A program made the translations under genes and the position numbers. From Rhodanobacter sp. T12-5 (GTDB lineage Bacteria > Pseudomonadota > Gammaproteobacteria > Xanthomonadales > Rhodanobacteraceae), in assembly GCF_008329435.1 (NCBI RefSeq), contig NZ_NPKN01000009.1, positions 142,810 through 206,809 of the forward strand: 64,000 nt of DNA, given 5' to 3'. Of this stretch, positions 61,185 through 64,000 are shown one piece after another; the first letter of the stretch is position 1; each line of letters starts with the position of its first letter. The notes below the pieces were generated by a model. The model made no database searches, was not told the origin of the DNA, and was given only the letters and a program-made list of their open reading frames with translations.

Positions 61185-61793
61185 ATGATCGACATTTCCG
61201 AACGCGCGCAGCAGCACTTTCTGCGGCTTCTCTCGCAGCAGGGCATCGACGACCTGGGCATCCGCCTGCGGGTTACCTCGGCTGGCACGCCGGCGGCCAG
61301 TTGCGAACTCGAGTTCTGCGAAAAGGCCGACCTGGCCGGCGGGGAATGGACGATCGAATGTGCCGGCTTCGACTTCCATGTCGACGGCGACAGTGCCGAT
61401 TGGCTGGACAACGCCAGCATCGACTTCGAGCCGAATGCCACCGGCGGGCAGCTGAATATCCGCGCGCCGAAGATCAAGGGCGACGTGCCGGGGTCGGAAG
61501 CGGGCCTGATCGAGCGCGTGCGTTACGTGCTGGAGGCAGAGATCAATCCGAAACTGGCCTCGCACGGCGGGCGGGTCAGTCTGCTCGAAATCGATGCTGA
61601 CGGTGCGGTACTGCTTCAGTTCGGCGGCGGCTGCCATGGTTGCGGCATGGTCGACGTGACGTTGAAGCAGGGTGTGGAAAAAACCTTGCGCGAGCGTGTG
61701 CCGGAGATCACCGCGGTACGCGACGCCACCGATCACGCTGGCGGCGAAAAGCCGTATTACAGCAAGGCCGAAGGCAAGTCGGCGATTGCCTGA
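61185..61793 (+). CDS. nfuA: Fe-S biogenesis protein NfuA
   Basis: 202 residues. A degenerate A-type scaffold domain (MIDISERAQQHFLRLLSQQG at the start) is followed by an Nfu domain with the cluster-binding C-x-x-C in GGCHGCGMVDVTL. It carries [4Fe-4S] clusters to apoproteins under stress. The length is normal for NfuA (E. coli 191). The N-terminal part lacks the A-type cysteines, as in other NfuA proteins. A strong bidirectional terminator follows. Confidence 0.95.
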   Translation: MIDISERAQQHFLRLLSQQGIDDLGIRLRVTSAGTPAASCELEFCEKADLAGGEWTIECAGFDFHVDGDSADWLDNASIDFEPNATGGQLNIRAPKIKGDVPGSEAGLIERVRYVLEAEINPKLASHGGRVSLLEIDADGAVLLQFGGGCHGCGMVDVTLKQGVEKTLRERVPEITAVRDATDHAGGEKPYYSKAEGKSAIA

Positions 61794-61813
61794 AGCCGGT
61801 CCGAATCGCGCAA

Positions 61814-61849
61814 AAAACCAAGGGCCCGCCGAAGCGGGCCCTTGGTTTT
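61814..61849. terminator. Bidirectional rho-independent terminator
   Basis: A 16-bp stem (61814-61829 with 61834-61849), loop CGAA, with A and T runs at its base. It separates nfuA from the converging cytochrome genes. Confidence 0.95.
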
Positions 61850-61865
61850 CAATGCGGCAGCCGGA

Positions 61866-62219
61866 TCACTTTTCGCCGCTGATATGACCCTTCAGCGTAT
61901 CGAGTTTGGTCGGCAGGCTGGAGAAATACGCGGAGACATCCTCGATGTCCTGATCGGACAGGGTGGCCACCATGCCCTTCATGATCGGGTTGTTGCGCTG
62001 ACCATCCTTGTACTCGTGCAGCACGCGCTGCAGGTACAGGTTGTACTGGCCGGCGAGGCGCGGATACTGCGGGTCGACCGAATTGCCGTCGACACCATGG
62101 CAGGCAAAGCAGGTTGCCGCCTTCTGCTTGCCGTTCTCGACGTTGCCGTTGGCCAGCAATGAGGTGGAGGCGACCGCCAGCACGGCGCCGAATGAAAGCA
62201 GGGTTAGCACACGTTTCAT
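61866..62219 (-). CDS. Periplasmic c-type cytochrome (c4/c553-like), second of a pair
   Basis: 117 residues with a signal peptide (LLSFGAVLAVASTSLLANGN) and one haem-c site CFACH; the distal Met is likely in NPIMKGMVATLSDQDI. This is class I cytochrome c, and with its neighbour the pair resembles two halves of a cytochrome c4. It is expected to pass electrons to a terminal oxidase. It starts at 62219 (MKRVLTLL), 18 bases after the upstream gene's stop, so they form an operon. Confidence 0.9.
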   Translation of the reverse strand: MKRVLTLLSFGAVLAVASTSLLANGNVENGKQKAATCFACHGVDGNSVDPQYPRLAGQYNLYLQRVLHEYKDGQRNNPIMKGMVATLSDQDIEDVSAYFSSLPTKLDTLKGHISGEK

Positions 62220-62237
62220 GCGGAGAATCCTTGGCAA

Positions 62238-62561
62238 CTACTTGGCGAGGCTGGAGAGATAGGCGGCAATGTTCTGAATGTCCGTGTCGGACAGACTCTG
62301 CGCCTGCGCATCCATGGTCGGATGCTTGCGATCGCCACTCTGGTAACCATGCAGCGCGTTGACGATGTACTGCTCGTTCTGTCCGGCAATCTTCGGTACC
62401 GGGTATTGCGGATAGGCATTGGTGTACCCGGGCACGCCATGGCAGCCTGCGCAGGTATAAATCAGTTTGCGTCCGGCAGCCTTGTCGCCTTCAGCGTGAG
62501 CGCTGGTGGCGGCGAAAAGGGCTGTGGTCACAGCCAGGCCAAGCAATTGCAATCGAGTCAT
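62238..62561 (-). CDS. Periplasmic c-type cytochrome (c4/c553-like), first of a pair
   Basis: 107 residues with a signal peptide (LLGLAVTTALFAATSAHAEG) and one haem-c site CAGCH; DAQAQSLSDTDIQNIAAYLS matches the end of the neighbour's sequence. The distal Met is likely in HPTMDAQ. The two genes were probably formed by duplication and are co-transcribed. The start is ATG 62561 (MTRLQLLGL); a longer frame to 62570 adds 3 residues. These are electron carriers of the aerobic respiratory chain. Confidence 0.9.
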   Translation of the reverse strand: MTRLQLLGLAVTTALFAATSAHAEGDKAAGRKLIYTCAGCHGVPGYTNAYPQYPVPKIAGQNEQYIVNALHGYQSGDRKHPTMDAQAQSLSDTDIQNIAAYLSSLAK

Positions 62562-62854
62562 CGAGATCATTTCCCACGAGTACGGCGGGTACAGGGTGAT
62601 TTAAGTCGGCAAGTATAGACGCTGCTTCCTCACGTGAACAACACTTCACGAGGGCAGGGTCGGTGTCTGCGCAACGGGCAGTCGTGATTTGCGAGGTCCG
62701 AAGCCGTTTCGCATGGTGTCGGCAGACAGGATGACGAACTCATGGCGCAGCGCATGTCCCCCTTGACGCTGAACGGCCTGACCTGAATGCAGCAAGCGAC
62801 ATTGCTGCTGCAGCCATCGACCCATATACTGCGACTGGTCAAATCGTTCTCCCC

Positions 62855-63209
<355 letters not shown>

Positions 63210-63222
63210 AAAACGCGGCAAA

Positions 63223-63240
63223 CCCTTTGTTTTTAAAGGG
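63223..63240 (+). terminator. Possible tmRNA terminator
   Basis: CCCTTT and AAAGGG (63223-63228 with 63235-63240) with a 6-base loop, followed by AATTTT. It is a weak stem, but placed right after ssrA. Confidence 0.5.
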
Positions 63241-63289
63241 AATTTTGAGGCCTCACTTGATCCCTTCGGGTATCATTTGAGGTATCAAA

Positions 63290-63884
63290 ATGCCAAAACC
63301 GCTAATGCTCCAACGACCAAGCGGACTCTATGTCCGCTTTTTCGTGCCCAGTGATTTGCACGCCCGATGGGGTTGCCGTTACATCGTTCGGAGCCTTGGA
63401 GGTGCAAGGGCAGACCTTGCACGGCTGGCCGTTGCACGCCTCGGGTATGCTCTTGGGCAGGCATTTCAGCAATCGAGATTGTCGCCGATGGCAGACCCGA
63501 AGGACCTTCTTCAAACAGCCTTGGCTGGTGCTCGTTCTGGTCGTGATTACACGCTGGAATTGCCGAACGGTGTGAAAATCACCACCGATGGCAGTGAAGT
63601 CGATTACATCAAGGCCAAGGAGCTTGCTGTCGAACTCTCAGCCATGGCGGCGCCTCCCGCACCAACTTCCTTGCCTTCGGGCCTTCTGTCTGGTCGGGTA
63701 CAAACCTTCCTCAGTCAGATGAAGGCCAAGGACCGAAGTGCCACGAACTTACTCGATACCACCTTCACCCTAAACCTCTTTGTGGCGCTCATCGGTGACA
63801 AGGAATTGTCGGCGGTAAACACTGACGACCTTGATACCTTCCTCGATGCTTTAGCCGTCTGGCCATCCAATGCGGGTTCTACCC
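63290..63884 (+). pseudogene. Tyrosine integrase, truncated by an IS
   Basis: The first 198 or so residues of a phage-type integrase: SGLYVRFFVPSDLHARWGCR, RYIVRSLGGARADLARLAVA (the DUF6538-like N-terminal arm) and the start of the core-binding domain (SATNLLDTTFTLNLFVALIG). No catalytic Arg-His-Tyr region follows because unrelated sequence begins near 63885. The frame continues for a few codons into the IS before stopping. Placement 81 bases after ssrA shows that an element had integrated in the tmRNA gene. The IS inactivated its integrase, so it should be immobile unless another integrase acts. Confidence 0.85.
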
Positions 63885-64000
63885 CGTTTTCGCGGACAGT
63901 TGAGTTAAGGCCGTGAAGGCCCGATCCCGAACCTCGATTCTGCGTTGCATTCGGGGATTGTGGAAGCGTTCGATGTAGTCAAAGACGTCGGACCGTGCCT
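63879..64000 (-). mobile_element. IS3-family transposase (OrfB) 3' end, runs off the window
   Basis: The minus strand encodes ARSDVFDYIERFHNPRMQRR followed by IEVRDRAFTALTQLSAKTG and a TAG at 63879-63881. 'DVFDYIERF(Y/H)NPRM' is the C-terminal region of IS3-family OrfB. The IS end is near 63885 (CCCGTTTTCGCGGACAG). The rest of the element lies beyond 64000. Confidence 0.85.

Overview
The window is a GC-rich gammaproteobacterial chromosome segment, most likely from the Xanthomonadales/Lysobacterales (Rhodanobacter, Dyella or Luteibacter type). The pointers are a gamma-type tmRNA whose tag reads ANDDNYALAA, an rne/rluC divergent pair with a gacA-type regulator beside it, a lexA-imuA-imuB-dnaE2 mutagenesis cassette, and dense chromate, copper and mercury genes. 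The genus assignment is inference. Only the right end (about 55.3-63.2 kb) looks like core chromosome; nearly everything to its left is accessory DNA in several layers.

Layout. (1) 1-5.9 kb, minus strand: type I restriction-modification operon hsdM-hsdS-hsdR, with hsdR running off the left edge. (2) 6.2-16.3 kb: plasmid/ICE-like modules (two short membrane peptides, a frameshifted zinc-ribbon/glycine-zipper gene, radC, a DUF932 gene broken by a 62-bp tandem duplication, a gene with an in-frame stop, a YqaJ exonuclease and a Cys-rich gp3-like protein), interrupted by minus-strand small genes and a 1137-residue KAP P-loop NTPase. Several units here start just downstream of a strong hairpin. (3) 16.4-21.9 kb: a DUF3987 protein, a very AT-rich tract directly upstream of a YagK/YfjJ (inovirus Gp2)-like replication protein, and three minus-strand genes. 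(4) 22.3-44.6 kb: a resistance block with an IS3 remnant, chrB-DUF1259-chrA, a YncE-like lipoprotein, a His-tailed EamA transporter, an SRAP peptidase, the lexA/imuAB/dnaE2 cassette, a cus-type copper/silver efflux operon, merR/merC, a GDCCVFC protein and a cut-off PAP2 gene. Related 22-bp repeats lie at both edges, but no integrase does. (5) 44.66-54.77 kb: a P4-like satellite island bounded by 13-bp direct repeats (CCTCTTGGCACCA) with GGGGGTA arm-type repeats inside both ends. It carries a tyrosine integrase, AlpA-like protein, CHC2 primase module, TOPRIM/DUF3987 protein, an overlapping gene pair, tandem lipoproteins, a BstA-like candidate defence gene and a small-gene pair. (6) 55.0-62.6 kb: gacA-like regulator, rne, rluC, phhB, nfuA and two periplasmic cytochromes c. 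(7) 62.86-64.0 kb: ssrA, followed by an integrase cut by an IS3-family element that runs off the right edge.

How it works together. Three functional groups stand out. One is defence: the type I system, the KAP NTPase and the BstA-like protein. One is metal and oxyanion resistance, with MerR-type promoters or dyads visible before merC and the cus operon and an inverted repeat before chrB. The third is DNA repair and mutagenesis, with a palindrome directly before lexA and translationally coupled imuA, imuB and dnaE2. The best candidates for something undescribed are: a two-gene cassette of tiny proteins (a 79-residue DUF2188-like protein followed by a DUF3606-like protein) present in two unrelated mobile contexts, with a third solo copy of the first gene; the recurring hairpin leaders in the ICE-like module; and the BstA-like gene next to attR of the satellite.
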